Shown one piece after another: positions 8,024-16,385 of a DNA stretch of 48,765 bases. Numbering within the stretch: position 1 is the stretch's first letter; every line of letters begins with the position of its first letter. The notes beneath the pieces were generated by a model that was given only the letters and a program-made list of their open reading frames with translations, made no database searches and had not been told where the DNA came from. The DNA comes from Nocardia cyriacigeorgica NBRC 100375. Its GTDB lineage: Bacteria > Actinomycetota > Actinomycetes > Mycobacteriales > Mycobacteriaceae. The translations under genes and the position numbers were made by a program. The stretch spans positions 1 to 48,765 of the forward strand of contig NZ_BAFY01000324.1 in NCBI RefSeq assembly GCF_000308555.1, read 5' to 3'.

Positions 8024-11000
8024 GTGACGGTTTCGATGCGCGTGATGAGCGCGGGCGATGGATACAAGTACCTGTTGAAGTCCATCGCCGCGGGCGACGG
8101 CGACCGGAGCCTGAGCACGCCGCTGACCCGCTACTACGCGGAGGCGGGCACGCCGCCGGGCTTCTGGATGGGCTCGGGGCTGGGTCGTCTCGGGCACGGC
8201 GACCTGGTCGAGGGAGGGCAGGTCTCTGAAGCTCAGCTCGCGCTGTTGGTCGGGATGGGCCATGACCCGATCACGGGCGAGCCGCTGGGCCGCGCCTACC
8301 AGCAGTTCGCGTCGATCACCGAGCGGATCAAGCAGCGCGTCGACGCCCTCGACCCCGAGTTGGGGCCGGCGACTCGAGCGCAGGAAGTGGCCGCGATCGA
8401 GGCGGAGGAAGCCGAGCGCGGCACCCGCCGCGCAGTAGCCGGTTACGACTTCACATTCAGCGTGCCCAAGTCAGTCTCCACGATCTGGGCGGTCGCGGAC
8501 GCCGGCACCCAAGCCCTGATCGCGGACGCCCATCATGCGGCGGTTGCAGAGCTGGTTGCGTTCCTCGAACGCGAGGTTGCCGCAACCCGCGTCGGTGCAA
8601 CCGGGCCGGACGGCGCGGTTGCGCACGTCGACGTCGCCGGTGTCGTGGCCGCGGCATTCGATCACTACGACAGCCGTGCGGGCGACCCGCAGTTGCACAC
8701 CCACGTCGTCGTCAGCAACAAGGTCCTGACCGTGCAGGACGGCCGCTGGCGGACCCTCGCCGGCCGGCCGATGCACTCCGTGGTCGTCGCAGTCTCCGAG
8801 CTCTACAACGCCGCGCTGGCCGACCAGCTCACCCGCGTCCTCGGCGTCGAATGGGAAGCACGCGAACGGGGCAGGGACCGGAACCCGGCATGGGAAATCG
8901 AGGGCGTGCCCGACGAGCTGGTGACCGAGTTCTCCACCCGGTCCCGACACATCGAGGCCGAGAAAGACCGCCTCATCGCCGGGTACGTCGCCAAGCACGG
9001 CAGGCAGCCCTCCGCGCGAACGGTGCTGAAACTTCGGGCGCAGGCGACGCTCGCCACGAGGCCGGAGAAGCAGGTCCGGTCGCTGGCCGACCTCACCGCC
9101 GAGTGGCGGCAGCGCGCCGGCCGGGTGCTGCGCCGGGACGCGAACGGCTGGGCGCGCACGTTCACCGCATCCACCGCAGACGCACCGCGGCGGGTGCTGC
9201 GCGCCGACGACGTGCCGCTGGATGTGGTGCGCGAGGTCGGGCAGACCGTGATGGAGACGGTGGGCGAGAAGCGTTCGACCTGGACCCGCTGGAACCTGCA
9301 TGCCGAAGCATCCCGGCAGTTGATGGGGTGGCGGTTCGCCAGCATCCAGGACCGGGAGGCGATCACCGGGCTCGTGGTCGATGCCGCCGAGCACGCTTCG
9401 CTGCGGCTGACGCCGCCGGAGCTGGCGTCCAGCCCGTTGCAGTTCCGCCGCGTGGACGGCACCTCTCGGTTCCGGCCGCACGCCTCGACCCTGTTCTCAT
9501 CCGAAGTCCTGCTGGCCGCCGAAGACCGACTCCTGGCGCGTGCCGCCACAACGGCCGGGCCGGTGGTGCCGTTGGAGACGGTTGAGAGGATCGCCCGCAA
9601 GCCCGACGCACGCGGCCGGGTGCTCGGCGAGGATCAGGCCGCGGCCCTTGCCGCGATCGCGGTCTCCGGTCGGGTCGTGGACGTGCTGGTCGGCCCGGCT
9701 GGGGCCGGGAAGACGACGGCGATGAACGGGCTCCGCAGGGCGTGGGAGAAGGAGCACGGCACAGGGTCGGTGATCGGGCTCGCCCCCTCGGCGGTCGCCG
9801 CGCAGGTCCTCGCCGATGACCTCGGCATCGCCACGGAGAACACGGCGAAGTGGTGGCAGAACCACCTCATGTACGGGACTACGTTCACGGCCGGGCAGCT
9901 CGTCATCATCGACGAGGCGAGCCTGGCCGGCACGATGTCGTTGGATCGGCTCACCCACGAAGCCGAGAAGGCCGGCGCGAAAGTCCTCCTGGTCGGCGAC
10001 TGGGGCCAGCTCCAATCACCCGGCGCCGGCGGCAGTTTCGCCATGCTCGTGCACGCCCGCGATGACGCCCCCGAGCTGACCGATCTGCACCGCTTCACCA
10101 ACGAATGGGAGAAGACCACCTCGCTCCAGCTACGCCACGGCCGTGCCGAGGCGATCGACGCCCTGATCGAGCACGGCCGGATCACCGGCGGCGACGAGGA
10201 AGCGATGATCGACGCCGCCTACACAGAATGGCGGGCCGATCTTGCCGCCGGGCGGGCGTCGATCCTGGTGACCGAGACCCACGCGACCGTCACCGAGCTG
10301 AACGCCAGAGCGCGGGCGGATCGGATCATCGACGGCACCGTAAACCCGACCCGCGAACTGCCGCTGCGCGACGGCACCGCGGTCTCCGAGGGCGATCTGG
10401 TCATCACCCGCGAGAACGACCGGCGGCTCCGCAACGGCCGAACCTGGGTCCGCAACGGCTCCCGCTGGACCGTCACCGGAGTTCGCGAGGACGGGTCGGT
10501 CATCATCCGCCCGGCCGGGCGCAGGTTCGGCGGCGGGATCGTCCTGCCGGCCGACTATGTGGCCGAGCACCTGGACCTCGGCTACGCGATCACCGCGCAC
10601 CGCGCCCAGGGCGTCACCACCGACACCGCGCACGCGGTCGTCACCGCCACCACGACGCGGGAGAACTTCTACGTCTCCATGACCCGCGGCGCCCACAGCA
10701 ACCACGCCTATGTCACCGTCGACCGAGAGGACGCAGAACACGCGGTGCCGCATCCCGGAGACAACCCGAACGTCACCGCTCGCTCGATCCTCTACGGCGT
10801 GTTGCAGCACATCGGCGCCGAGCTGTCTGCGCACGAGACGGTCGCTGCCGAGCAGGACCGCTGGGGCTCGATCGCGCAGCTCGCGGCCGAGTACGACACG
10901 ATCGCGCAAGCCGCCCAGCACGACCGCTGGGCGACCTTGCTCGCCGCGTCCGGGATCACCGCCGAGCAGATCGAAGACGTGCTCGGCTCCGACGCCTACG

Positions 11001-11590
11001 GCGCGCTGTCGGCCGAGCTGCGTCACGCCGAGGCCAACCACCACGACCTCGACGCGCTGCTCCCGCGGCTGGTCGCCGCGCGGAGTCTGGACGATGCCGA
11101 TGACATCGCCTCCGTCCTGCACGCCCGCGTGGCACGCGCCACCGCCCGGCCCGCCGGATCAGGCCGCACCCGCAAGGCCCCGAGGCTGATCGTCGGACTG
11201 ATCCCGCACGCCGGCGGGCAGATGGCAGACGACATGCGGCGAGCCCTGGACGAGCGCCGCGAGCTGATCGAAGGCCGCGCCGACGCCGTGCTCCGCGGCT
11301 ACCTCACCGATGAGGAGCCGTGGACGGCCGACCTCGGCGCGGCTCCGAGGGGCGACAAGCAGAAGGCGGCGTGGTGGCGTGCCGCTCGCACCGTCGCCGC
11401 CTACCGCGACCGCTACGGCATCACCGACGACCGGACCCCGCTCGGCCCGACGCCGGAGAGCACCAGCCAGAAGATCGACGCCATCCGCGCCCGCGCCGCC
11501 CTCAACCGCGCCCAGGCGATCGCTCACGAAGGCACGACGGCTGATGCGGTGCGGCCAGCGACCACATCACGCCCCGCACCGAGCTTGTGA
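8024..11590 (+). CDS. traA: MobF relaxase-helicase TraA
   Basis: A protein of about 1188 residues that nicks and unwinds DNA for conjugative transfer. Residues 1-300 form the TrwC-type relaxase: an N-terminal Tyr-containing segment (GDGYKYLL, RYYAEAG) and the HUH motif GDPQLHTHVVVSNKV near residue 225. The second half is a RecD-like SF1 helicase with Walker A VGPAGAGKTT (about 556-565), Walker B LVIIDEASLAG, and GYAITAHRAQGVTTD plus NFYVSMTRG as late helicase motifs. The C-terminal 250 residues are charged and helical. GTG 8024 is chosen for its GGAAGGA ribosome-binding site and because the family N-terminus begins there; the frame is open further upstream but without homology. A single TraA of this type is the mobilisation protein of many actinobacterial integrative elements. 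Confidence 0.9.
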   Translation: MTVSMRVMSAGDGYKYLLKSIAAGDGDRSLSTPLTRYYAEAGTPPGFWMGSGLGRLGHGDLVEGGQVSEAQLALLVGMGHDPITGEPLGRAYQQFASITERIKQRVDALDPELGPATRAQEVAAIEAEEAERGTRRAVAGYDFTFSVPKSVSTIWAVADAGTQALIADAHHAAVAELVAFLEREVAATRVGATGPDGAVAHVDVAGVVAAAFDHYDSRAGDPQLHTHVVVSNKVLTVQDGRWRTLAGRPMHSVVVAVSELYNAALADQLTRVLGVEWEARERGRDRNPAWEIEGVPDELVTEFSTRSRHIEAEKDRLIAGYVAKHGRQPSARTVLKLRAQATLATRPEKQVRSLADLTAEWRQRAGRVLRRDANGWARTFTASTADAPRRVLRADDVPLDVVREVGQTVMETVGEKRSTWTRWNLHAEASRQLMGWRFASIQDREAITGLVVDAAEHASLRLTPPELASSPLQFRRVDGTSRFRPHASTLFSSEVLLAAEDRLLARAATTAGPVVPLETVERIARKPDARGRVLGEDQAAALAAIAVSGRVVDVLVGPAGAGKTTAMNGLRRAWEKEHGTGSVIGLAPSAVAAQVLADDLGIATENTAKWWQNHLMYGTTFTAGQLVIIDEASLAGTMSLDRLTHEAEKAGAKVLLVGDWGQLQSPGAGGSFAMLVHARDDAPELTDLHRFTNEWEKTTSLQLRHGRAEAIDALIEHGRITGGDEEAMIDAAYTEWRADLAAGRASILVTETHATVTELNARARADRIIDGTVNPTRELPLRDGTAVSEGDLVITRENDRRLRNGRTWVRNGSRWTVTGVREDGSVIIRPAGRRFGGGIVLPADYVAEHLDLGYAITAHRAQGVTTDTAHAVVTATTTRENFYVSMTRGAHSNHAYVTVDREDAEHAVPHPGDNPNVTARSILYGVLQHIGAELSAHETVAAEQDRWGSIAQLAAEYDTIAQAAQHDRWATLLAASGITAEQIEDVLGSDAYGALSAELRHAEANHHDLDALLPRLVAARSLDDADDIASVLHARVARATARPAGSGRTRKAPRLIVGLIPHAGGQMADDMRRALDERRELIEGRADAVLRGYLTDEEPWTADLGAAPRGDKQKAAWWRAARTVAAYRDRYGITDDRTPLGPTPESTSQKIDAIRARAALNRAQAIAHEGTTADAVRPATTSRPAPSL

Positions 11591-11612
11591 ACCCGTCCAG
11601 CGAGGGCGGCCG

Positions 11613-12617
11613 TCAGAGAGAGCGCCCCGGCGTGCCCGGCGACGGGTGCCGGTGCCCGAACTCGCGTCCGACCTCGGGCCGCGTCACAGTCCGGTCCGGG
11701 GTTCTGTCGGCGTCGAGTAGGTCGATCACGTCGCTGGGCTGGGTGACGAGCGAGGCGAAGCCTTGCTTGATGAGTTCGTTCGGCCCCGCGCTCGCGACGC
11801 TGGTCACCGGGCCGGGCACCGCACCGACGCCCCGGCTGAGTTCGCGTGCGGCGATGACAGTGGTCATCGACCCGGACCGAGGACCGGCCTCGGGGATCAC
11901 GGTCGCACCCGAGAGCGCCGCCAGCAGGCGGTTGCGGGCCAGGAACCTGTGTCTGGTCGGTGCGGCTCCCGGCGGCAGCTCGCTCACCAGCAAGCCGACA
12001 TCCCCAATGCGATTCAGCAGCTCGCTGTGCCCGGCCGGGTAGGGGCGGTCCAACCCGCCGGCCAGAACGGCGATCGTCTGACCGCTCGCGGCAAGCACGC
12101 TCTTGTGCGCGGCCCCTTCGATCCCATAGGCGCCACCGGAGACGACGACCCGTTCCTCATCGGCAAGACCCGCCGCCAGCTCGCCCGCGACCTGCTCTCC
12201 ATAGGCGGTCGCAGCGCGAGCGCCCGTGATCGTGGCCCGATCGCTCAGCGCCGTCATCAAGAACGAGACCGCACCGCGAGTCCACAGCAGGTACGGCGCA
12301 CGATCGCTCAGGTCGTTCAGGCCGGCGGGCCATTCCTTGTCGGCGGGGATGAGCGTGCCGAATCCATGCCGCTCCGCCTGAGCCATCTGATCCAGCAGGC
12401 CGGGTGTGACCCGCGCCGTCAGTCGTTCGCGCCACATCAGTGTGTCGGCGCGTGCCAGGCCGGGCACTTCGTCGTCGGACTCGATCAGCCGCAGCGTCTC
12501 GACCCCGCCGTGACGGGCCAGGACGTACCCCGTGATCGGGTCGTTCGGCTCGGCGATCATCGACAACGCGACCCGCGCCATCCGCTCACCCTGCACCTGC
12601 TCCGCCAACGTGGCCAT
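11613..12617 (-). CDS. DprA/Smf-like DNA-processing protein
   Basis: The 334-residue protein has the DprA Rossmann-fold core: SDRATITGARAATAYGEQ, SGGAYGIEGAAHKSVL, GGLDRPYPAGHSELL, and the ssDNA-binding signature TRHRFLARNRLLAALSGATVIPEAGPRSGS. DprA loads RecA on incoming single-stranded DNA. Paralogues on mobile elements may help an element establish itself after single-strand transfer. It is convergent with traA, with a 22-bp gap between stop codons. ATG 12617 follows a GAGAGGA ribosome-binding site. The C-terminal tail after GFASLV is short and lacks an obvious winged helix. Confidence 0.88.
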   Translation of the reverse strand: MATLAEQVQGERMARVALSMIAEPNDPITGYVLARHGGVETLRLIESDDEVPGLARADTLMWRERLTARVTPGLLDQMAQAERHGFGTLIPADKEWPAGLNDLSDRAPYLLWTRGAVSFLMTALSDRATITGARAATAYGEQVAGELAAGLADEERVVVSGGAYGIEGAAHKSVLAASGQTIAVLAGGLDRPYPAGHSELLNRIGDVGLLVSELPPGAAPTRHRFLARNRLLAALSGATVIPEAGPRSGSMTTVIAARELSRGVGAVPGPVTSVASAGPNELIKQGFASLVTQPSDVIDLLDADRTPDRTVTRPEVGREFGHRHPSPGTPGRSL

Positions 12618-12827
12618 GATCGGTGTCCTCTCGCTCCAAGGTCACCGACGAGGTACACGCCCGCCTGCCGATGGGGTTCCCTCTGCCATAGGACAGTCGT
12701 AAACTCGGTAGCGAGGCAGGTTCAGCAAACTATGCGGGTCCTTCGGGACGGCCCTTCGCGGGCACTCGGTTCATAGCCGCCTCCACGACGGAACACCGTC
12801 GCGCTATGACGAGGAAAGAGGCCTGCA

Positions 12828-13157
12828 ATGCTCCGGACGTCCGTGGCGCTCAGCGCACGAGGCTATGGCGTACTCCGCTACGCACCCACGAACCTGCTGC
12901 TCAACGCGATCCGCACACGGCGCGGCCTGAAGTGGGGCGTCCCCGCGATGCTGCTCGCCGGGGTCTACTTCTACGCCGCGGCGATCTGCACCACGATCAT
13001 CAACGACGGGGGTCCCGGTTGGCTCTACCTGCTGGTCCTGGTGTTCGTCTGGAACGCCTTCAAGTTCCTTTGGATCGGCCCCGTCAGTCTAATCCAGCTC
13101 ATAAGTGTCCGTGCGGGGGAGCGTCGCGAACGGCAACCGGTGCCGTCCTCGCGGTGA
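12828..13157 (+). CDS. Small membrane protein of mobile-element type
   Basis: A 109-residue protein with two hydrophobic helices (about 45-65 GVPAMLLAGVYFYAAAICTTII and 72-95 GWLYLLVLVFVWNAFKFLWI) after a basic N-terminus with RYAPTNLLLNAIRTRRGLKWG. ATG 12828 has a strong GAGGAAAGAGG ribosome-binding site. Similar small proteins accompany traA/dprA genes on actinobacterial elements and are sometimes labelled sulfate permease without support. A role in mating-pair contact or the membrane side of transfer is possible, but no function can be read from the sequence. Confidence 0.7.
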   Translation: MLRTSVALSARGYGVLRYAPTNLLLNAIRTRRGLKWGVPAMLLAGVYFYAAAICTTIINDGGPGWLYLLVLVFVWNAFKFLWIGPVSLIQLISVRAGERRERQPVPSSR

Positions 13158-13294
13158 CGCGCAGGCGAGCCCACCGCGCCATAGGGCACTGACCACGACA
13201 CAGTCGCATTCGGTTGGCGCGTCCCTTCACGGTGTACCGCATCGATTCGGCGTGTCGATGGCTCTGTGATGTCGTTACGAGTAGTATCCGTTAC

Positions 13295-13489
13295 ATGCAG
13301 GACTTCACGAGCCTGAGCGACGCGGGCCTCACTGACGTTGATCGAGCGCTGCGTCATGAGCGGCTACGTCGCCGTAAGGCGTGGCGTAACTGCGAGCGCT
13401 GCGATCAGGCGTTCCTCGGGCGAGGTGATGCGCGCTTCTGCTCGGCTCGCTGTCGAGTCGCCGCGCATCGAGCGGGGAAGGAGTCCTGA
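13295..13489 (+). CDS. Small zinc-binding protein coupled to the adenine methyltransferase
   Basis: A 64-residue protein starting at ATG 13295, with a basic middle (RHERLRRRKAW) and a Cys pattern CERC-x10-CSARC near the C-terminus that should bind one zinc ion. The frame is open upstream to 13214, but those residues look non-homologous. Its TGA overlaps the ATG of the downstream methyltransferase (TGATG), so the two are probably translated together. It may be a DNA-binding partner or regulator of the methyltransferase. The family is not recognised. Base composition here and in the next gene is less G+C-rich than in the flanking transfer genes. Confidence 0.65.
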   Translation: MQDFTSLSDAGLTDVDRALRHERLRRRKAWRNCERCDQAFLGRGDARFCSARCRVAAHRAGKES

Positions 13490-14397
13490 TGAGTGACACG
13501 CTGCGGGTTGTCGCGTCACGTCGGTACGGAACGCTCTCGCCGCTCCGCTATCCGGGAGGAAAGGCGGCGCTCGCTGGCTTCTTTGGCGACATCATCGATG
13601 CTCTCAGGGTCGAGCGCGCACGTTATATCGAGCCATATGCCGGTGGCGTGGGAGCTGGGATTGCGTTGCTCCGTGAGGGCATTGTCGAAGAACTGGTTAT
13701 CAACGACATTGACCCTGCGGTGTACGCCTTCTGGAAATCTGCGGTCGGAGACAATGCCAGCTTCGTTGAAATGGTTGCGTCCGTCCCACTTACGATCGCT
13801 GAATGGCAGAAGCAGCGAGAGATATACAGATCGCGCGATGAGCGAGATGCACTCCGCCTCGGGTTCGCCTTCTTCTTTCTGAACAGGACCAATCGTTCAG
13901 GGATTCTGAATGCCGGAGTTATCGGCGGTCAGCGGCAGGAAGGGAGATACAAGATTGACGCCCGCTTCAATCGCGAAACGCTCATCGAACGATTGACTGC
14001 GATCGGAGGCTTGGCCGATCAGATCACGGTCTCAGACCTTGACGGCAGGACAGTGATCCAGCGTTACGCTCAGGACGATCGAGCATTTATGTACATCGAT
14101 CCGCCCTATGTTCAGGCGGGGTCTCAGCTCTACCTCAACGCGTTCGACGGGCGCGATCACACAGCCCTCGCGGCGATCGTCAATACGGTGGAGAAGGCGC
14201 ACTGGCTCATGACGTATGACACGGCTCCACTGATTGAGAAGCTGTATCGCGAGCACTTCCAATGCCGCTTGGAACTGACCTACTCCGCGCGGTATCCGGG
14301 GCAGGCCGAAGAACTGCTCGTTGCATCGCCCGCGGTCGCCGGTGTGGTCAAGGCGTTGCAGGGGCAGACTGTAATGGCGGACGCAACAAGCGCCTGA
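13489..14397 (+). CDS. DNA adenine methyltransferase (Dam, D12 class)
   Basis: A 302-residue N6-adenine methyltransferase. It has the S-adenosylmethionine motif LRYPGGKAAL (from residue 19), IEPYAGGVGAGIALL, and the catalytic FMYIDPPYV (DPPY at 204-207), with FFFLNRTNRSGI between them as in Dam/DpnM proteins. It probably methylates a short palindromic site on the element and host DNA. No restriction endonuclease lies beside it, so it is either solitary or part of a defence locus with the ParB-like gene and the Gabija-like pair downstream. It is translationally coupled to the small zinc protein. Its last 50 bp overlap the convergent ParB-like gene. Codon use is noticeably less G+C-biased than in traA. 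Confidence 0.9.
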   Translation: MSDTLRVVASRRYGTLSPLRYPGGKAALAGFFGDIIDALRVERARYIEPYAGGVGAGIALLREGIVEELVINDIDPAVYAFWKSAVGDNASFVEMVASVPLTIAEWQKQREIYRSRDERDALRLGFAFFFLNRTNRSGILNAGVIGGQRQEGRYKIDARFNRETLIERLTAIGGLADQITVSDLDGRTVIQRYAQDDRAFMYIDPPYVQAGSQLYLNAFDGRDHTALAAIVNTVEKAHWLMTYDTAPLIEKLYREHFQCRLELTYSARYPGQAEELLVASPAVAGVVKALQGQTVMADATSA

Positions 14398-15865
14398 GCA
14401 GCGGATTGACCACCTTCCACGCCTGCCGAACGTCCTCTGCGGTCACTGACGCATCTGCGCTGTGCGCGATGAGATTGAACCACTGGATAGAGCCATGTTT
14501 GTGGGCGTTTCCCGACTGTATGGCGCCGATGGTCGATTTGAGAGTCTTCTCCGAGCCATAGGTTTGCGCGACCACTTTGAAAACCGCACTCAACTCGCCT
14601 GTCGCGGGCGTTGCAGAGCCCTCGAAATGGACCTTGATGGTGGCTTCGAGAACAGAGCGCAATAGGATCGCGGACGCGATAGGCAAGTTTCCCAGGTTGA
14701 TCCGTCGTAGCTCGAAGTAGCGCAGTTTGAGGTTCAGTGGTGCGTTCTCGTAGTCGAGGCCAGACAGATCGAGCGTGTCCTTTGTGTCTGGATGGTTCGG
14801 TCCACGGCTTCCTGCTCCGCTCGGAGGCTCAGGCTGGGGTGGCGTTGCCCCGCCGGTCGCGCTACCGGGACCGCTTGGAGGCATTCCGTGGCTGACACCT
14901 TGCGACGGTCCAGGCGGAGTCGGTGGTGCGGGCGCGGCGGGTGATGGTGTCGGCGTTGCTGTAGTGGGTACACCGTTGAGACGGTCCACGAACGGCTGGT
15001 AGGCGTCATCACGCTTCTTGAGCTCCGGAGAGCGGGTGTTGAGCCTTCCAGCGCGAAACTCCCCGACTAGATACTCCAATGCACCGAGCTTCTTCTTTGG
15101 AAGTTTCGACGCGATCTTTTCGGGAGTTGAGGACCGAGGAAGCAACATGCCGTCTCTATCGAACTCCACCCCGATCGCAGCCGCGATGTCCTTACTTCGG
15201 TACGCGTACTCAAAGGCCGACATCGCCAAGTCGTCGCTGGCGGCGTACTGCCGGAGGGTGTGATCGGAGAATGGCGCAGCGGCAAGGAAGCGTCGCATCA
15301 CAGCCATCTTCATGAACCTTGCGACCTCGACATCGGGGTACTGCGCCTTGACGTCCTCCACAGTCGTCTGGTCGTCCACGAGTGAGTAGTAGAAGGTTGC
15401 TTGTTGGTCGCGGCTCCACCGCTTCTTGGAGATGCCAGTGTGCAGTCGGGCAACGTGCGGGGCGGCGGTCGCGCGATCAGGCGCCACGATCACGCGGATT
15501 CGCTCGGGGAGGTTTTCTGCCTCGACTGCGTACCGCTTGAGCAGTGAGCGAACCTCGGCTTCGTGACCAGGCACGATCGTCGGGTCGTAGAGAGCCTTGA
15601 GTGCGCTGACGCGCCGGTTGCCTTCCAGGACGATGTACGAAGGCGGCTCGTCCCGTGACTCCGCCGCGATCACGATCGGCACCTCGTTGTCGAAGTAGCC
15701 GTCGCGAAGGATCAGCCGCGCCGCGCCGAGGACGTCCTCGGAAGCGAACAGATACTTCAAGGCTCCGGCTTCATCGTCGCGACGAGTCGGGATGCGGTAG
15801 TTCTCCAGGTCGAGCAGGAGCCGGCTCAGCTCGACCTCCACGATGGGTAGCTGCTCGTAAGCCAT
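14348..15865 (-). CDS. ParB/sulfiredoxin-fold protein with C-terminal helical domain
   Basis: A 505-residue protein in three parts. The N-terminal 160 residues resemble the ParB/Srx nuclease-like fold: VEVELSRLLLDLENYRIPTR, an IVLEGNRRVSALKAL box and ARLHTGISKKRWSRDQQATFYYSL. The middle (to about 300) is helical, like the DNA-binding part of ParB proteins. A Pro/Ser/Gly-rich linker (about 300-355) leads to a helical C-terminal domain of about 140 residues with LRYFELRRINLGNLPIASAILLRSVLEATIKVHF, reminiscent of HEPN-like helical bundles. No partner ParA is present. Convergent with the adenine methyltransferase and adjacent to a Gabija-like pair, it is more likely a defence or DNA-modification component than a partition protein. 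Its specific function is unknown. Confidence 0.7.
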   Translation of the reverse strand: MAYEQLPIVEVELSRLLLDLENYRIPTRRDDEAGALKYLFASEDVLGAARLILRDGYFDNEVPIVIAAESRDEPPSYIVLEGNRRVSALKALYDPTIVPGHEAEVRSLLKRYAVEAENLPERIRVIVAPDRATAAPHVARLHTGISKKRWSRDQQATFYYSLVDDQTTVEDVKAQYPDVEVARFMKMAVMRRFLAAAPFSDHTLRQYAASDDLAMSAFEYAYRSKDIAAAIGVEFDRDGMLLPRSSTPEKIASKLPKKKLGALEYLVGEFRAGRLNTRSPELKKRDDAYQPFVDRLNGVPTTATPTPSPAAPAPPTPPGPSQGVSHGMPPSGPGSATGGATPPQPEPPSGAGSRGPNHPDTKDTLDLSGLDYENAPLNLKLRYFELRRINLGNLPIASAILLRSVLEATIKVHFEGSATPATGELSAVFKVVAQTYGSEKTLKSTIGAIQSGNAHKHGSIQWFNLIAHSADASVTAEDVRQAWKVVNPLLRRLLRPPLQSAPATP

Positions 15866-16385
15866 GTCCAGCCTCGTCTCGATGATCCGTCCGGCGATCT
15901 ACGCCCTCGGTGCCGAACGGACGAGAGCTGTCGTTCAGTCCTAACTGTAGCCGCGCTGTTTCGCGATCGGGCTGAGACACGTCGAGGCGCATCAACCGAA
16001 GCTCCTCTGACGCGCGAACGCACGAACTGGTTGCCATAGGCGCCCGTGACGTCGTGACAGTTCTCGACGCGGGCAGGCGCCCAGGCACGGGACCACGGTC
16101 ATGCAAACCATGCAGCCTGCCGGCGACGCCGCGTGGTCGCGTGAACTGCGGAACCAGACGGAAACGAGGCCGAGCTGCCACTTCGGACGCTTGTACGGAA
16201 CCTGTCGTCGCGTGTCTTCACGGGACGGCCATGGTGCGTCGCCGCCTGGTACTGACCACAGTCCGTGGGACGATAGGCATGGGAGCCGCCGGTTCCGAGC
16301 GGGAGAAGGTCCGTTGATTCACGCTCATCGTCCCGTTGCGAGCCGAGCGCTCAGCTTGCATCGGGGGGTATGCAAGGAGTAGCCA
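15866..16385. other. Divergent intergenic region
   Basis: This 520-bp gap separates the divergent ParB-like and OLD-nuclease genes and must hold both promoters. The frames in it are short, with no recognisable domain. Just before 16386 there is a good AAGGAG ribosome-binding site. No strong long inverted repeat was seen. Confidence 0.5.

Noticed and set aside
8471..9481. A 336-codon minus-strand frame within traA
   Set aside because: It is a shadow of the relaxase frame with no recognisable domain or start signal.
14348..15865. Chromosome or plasmid partition protein ParB
   Set aside because: There is no ParA partner or parS-like cluster nearby, and the long Pro-rich linker and extra helical domain are not typical of partition ParB.
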